A DNA stretch of 64,000 nt, from positions 1 to 64,000 of the forward strand of contig DDSA01000165.1 in assembly GCA_002343715.1 (NCBI GenBank), given 5' to 3'. The position numbers and the translations under genes are program-made. Positions within the stretch are counted from its first letter, which is position 1. The number at the start of each line of letters is the position of its first letter. Shown here piece after piece: positions 62,357 to 64,000 of the stretch. Under the pieces are notes generated by a model. It searched no databases and was not told the origin of the DNA. It was given only the letters and a program-made list of their open reading frames with translations. Origin of the DNA: Phycisphaerales bacterium UBA2402 (GTDB taxonomy: Bacteria; Planctomycetota; Phycisphaerae; Phycisphaerales; UBA1924).

Positions 62357-64000
62357 ATGCCATCGCAAAGGATTGCTCGAAAAGCCCAGGATGGGCGTAC
62401 CACTCGTTTGGCCCGCTTCTTCGGTTGCGTGGTCTTGATCGCGGCATGGCTTTTCGCCGTTGCCAGTTTGATCGGGTTTGACAGTGCAGACCCCCCCTCC
62501 CATATCGTCGCCCCGCAGAATGACCCGGTTGTCAACTGGTGCGGTCCACTGGGCGCGTTAGTCGCGTATTCCGCGTTCAAACTTCTCGGGTATGCCGCCT
62601 GGCTTCCGGCGGTGTGCATCACCATTGGTCTCTTTTCCGCGGCAGTCGGCCGCAGTGTTCAGCACGCACTTGTGCGATTCATCGGCCTGGTCATGCTTAC
62701 CGGGGCCGTTGCGGGCTTGCAGAACTTGCTGATACCCAACTCCGGCCCCATGCCCGATTTGGCGGGCGGAATCGTCGGCACTGTGACTGTTTCAGAACTC
62801 TCGATGCGATTCGGCGGGTTGGGCACCGGGATTGTTCTCGCGGTCTTCGCCGTGGTCGGTGCGGTTGTAGCTATGGATGAATGGGTCATCGCGCTCTTCG
62901 GCTGGGTCTGGCGGGTCACGCGCGATCACGGCGTGCCCGCGGCCCAGGTGGCCGGGGCGGCTGCCGGGGGTGCAGCGGTGAATGCTGGCTCCGCCGCGGC
63001 TAAAGCCTCGGGGAACTTTCTGGCCGATTCGTTCCGTTCACTCTTCGCCGGTGTGTTGAACAGGAAGCAACGGTCCCCGCGCCAGACCGATCTGGATGAT
63101 GAAACCCTCTCCCCTACTCGAACGGGACGCAGGGCCGCAGCCAAAGCCGACAAACTGGCCAGGGCCAAGGTGGTCGATATCGAGGATCCGGATATCCCTG
63201 TCGGTGTGGCGGTGAACGACAACGAGTCGCCGGAACAGCCGTCGCTCGATGAATCAAAGGAGGATGTGGCCGATACCGTCAAGCCGAAGCGAAGGATACA
63301 AACCGAGAAAGGCAACCCACTCAACACTGGTGATTCACCATCCGCGGACTCGTCAACTCCCCGTGCTGAGCCGGAGGACGTGGAAGAGGATTCCGCCGCC
63401 GATGCGCCCCAGGTCTTCGACACAGAGGCGCTCAGGGCGAAGATGGCGAAACTGCCGATCATCTTCGGCCAAGAGCACAAGCGCATCGCCACCGATGCGG
63501 ATCTGGCCGCCATGCAGTCCGAGGGGACCGGCGGGGAAGAGGATACAAGTAAACCGTACCGATTCCCGGGTCTTGACTTGCTGGAGGCACCGGAGGAGAA
63601 CTTCTCCGACACCCTCAAGACGCACGTTGAAACCCAGGGCGCAGCCCTCATGGCTGCGTTGCAGGAGTACCGAATCGAGGGCCGAGTGGTCGATGCCGAG
63701 TCCGGCCCGGCGGTCACGATGTACAACATCAAACTCGCCCCGGGCACCAAGGTGGCCCAACTCCAAACGGTTCAGAGCGACATCGCCCGTTCACTCCGCG
63801 CAGTGAATATCCGCATCGTGGCGAATATAGCCGGCCGGGACACCATCGGAATCGAGGTGCCCAATACCACCCGAGAGAAAGTGCGACTCAAGGAGTTGAT
63901 GGGGCACACCGAGGTCTACACGAAGATGCGCCTGCCCATGTTCCTGGGAAAGGATGCCGGCGGGGCCCCGCTCATCCATGACCTGGCAAAGATGCCTCAC
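62357..64000 (+). CDS. ftsK: DNA translocase FtsK, N-terminal part (cut by window end)
   Basis: FtsK pumps chromosomal DNA through the division septum. The frame is open from ATG 62357 to the window end, giving 548 residues. Four membrane helices occur in the first 190 residues (for example FFGCVVLIAAWLFAVASLIG and GTGIVLAVFAVVGAVVAMDEW). A long charged linker follows. After it comes the alpha domain of the motor, GPAVTMYNIKLAPGTKVAQ, then RIVANIAGRDTIGIEVPN. The Walker motifs lie beyond the window. The Shine-Dalgarno site is weak. The gene is divergent from the glycosidase gene. Confidence 0.95.
   Translation, partial: MPSQRIARKAQDGRTTRLARFFGCVVLIAAWLFAVASLIGFDSADPPSHIVAPQNDPVVNWCGPLGALVAYSAFKLLGYAAWLPAVCITIGLFSAAVGRSVQHALVRFIGLVMLTGAVAGLQNLLIPNSGPMPDLAGGIVGTVTVSELSMRFGGLGTGIVLAVFAVVGAVVAMDEWVIALFGWVWRVTRDHGVPAAQVAGAAAGGAAVNAGSAAAKASGNFLADSFRSLFAGVLNRKQRSPRQTDLDDETLSPTRTGRRAAAKADKLARAKVVDIEDPDIPVGVAVNDNESPEQPSLDESKEDVADTVKPKRRIQTEKGNPLNTGDSPSADSSTPRAEPEDVEEDSAADAPQVFDTEALRAKMAKLPIIFGQEHKRIATDADLAAMQSEGTGGEEDTSKPYRFPGLDLLEAPEENFSDTLKTHVETQGAALMAALQEYRIEGRVVDAESGPAVTMYNIKLAPGTKVAQLQTVQSDIARSLRAVNIRIVANIAGRDTIGIEVPNTTREKVRLKELMGHTEVYTKMRLPMFLGKDAGGAPLIHDLAKMPH

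Noticed and set aside
1..64000. CRISPR array, insertion sequence or prophage
   Set aside because: No regularly spaced repeats, transposase, integrase or phage structural genes were seen.

Overview
The window is a high-G+C chromosomal segment that looks like a planctomycete, most likely of the Phycisphaerae type. The grounds are protein families rather than a marker gene. There are two very large secreted repeat proteins, one with an LEPR-XLL-type motif and one with dockerin-like ends. There are two planctomycete-style pseudopilins, a PxPG variant of PEP-CTERM, lipoproteins, a membrane-tail Ser/Thr kinase, and ordinary bacterial housekeeping genes. No rRNA, CRISPR array, transposase, integrase or phage gene was seen. 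One tRNA gene is present.

Layout: 1-5.4 kb holds the C-terminus of a probable Ser/Thr kinase, a sialidase-like/membrane protein pair on the minus strand, folK and a small RRM protein with its terminator. 5.5-12.5 kb holds a desaturase, a TIM-barrel protein, cmk, plsC, htpX, a 3D-domain protein and a PfkB kinase. 12.6-20.6 kb is one 2646-residue secreted PPC-repeat protein. 21-28.8 kb holds a racemase-like protein and an HscB-like co-chaperone, then an adaptor protein and the tightly packed set xseB-scpB-DUF58-transglutaminase, ending with a PilZ-like protein. 28.8-36.5 kb holds a lipoprotein, rny, a PPIase lipoprotein, two pseudopilins around an agmatinase-like gene, and tRNA-Pro. 36.5-38 kb is a secreted propeller gene between two copies of a repeat containing the tRNA 3' end. 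38-43.7 kb holds two exported hydrolases, a SnoaL-GNAT-TetR operon and an acylphosphatase. 43.8-48.4 kb holds prfB (with a frameshift), a signal peptidase I with a large insert, and ricT. 48.5-62 kb holds a 3672-residue secreted protein, a PEP-CTERM-like protein and a glycosidase-like lipoprotein. The window ends inside ftsK.

The housekeeping genes cover cofactor synthesis (folK), nucleotide and lipid metabolism (cmk, plsC, desaturase), protein release and quality control (prfB, htpX, hscB-like), RNA turnover (rny), protein export (lepB) and chromosome segregation (scpB, ftsK). The rest is largely cell-surface or envelope material: giant secreted proteins, pseudopilins, lipoproteins and periplasmic enzymes.

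The most unusual items are: (1) prfB, whose +1 frameshift site reads CTT TAA C, so the stop is UAA rather than the usual UGA, with a hairpin where a Shine-Dalgarno-like element is expected; (2) the duplicated tRNA-Pro 3' end plus terminator flanking a single propeller gene; (3) the two giant secreted proteins, one with about 12 Kelch-like and 10 CARDB-like repeats; (4) a signal peptidase I split by about 300 residues; and (5) a racemase-like protein without either catalytic cysteine. All domain calls come from reading motifs, without database searches.
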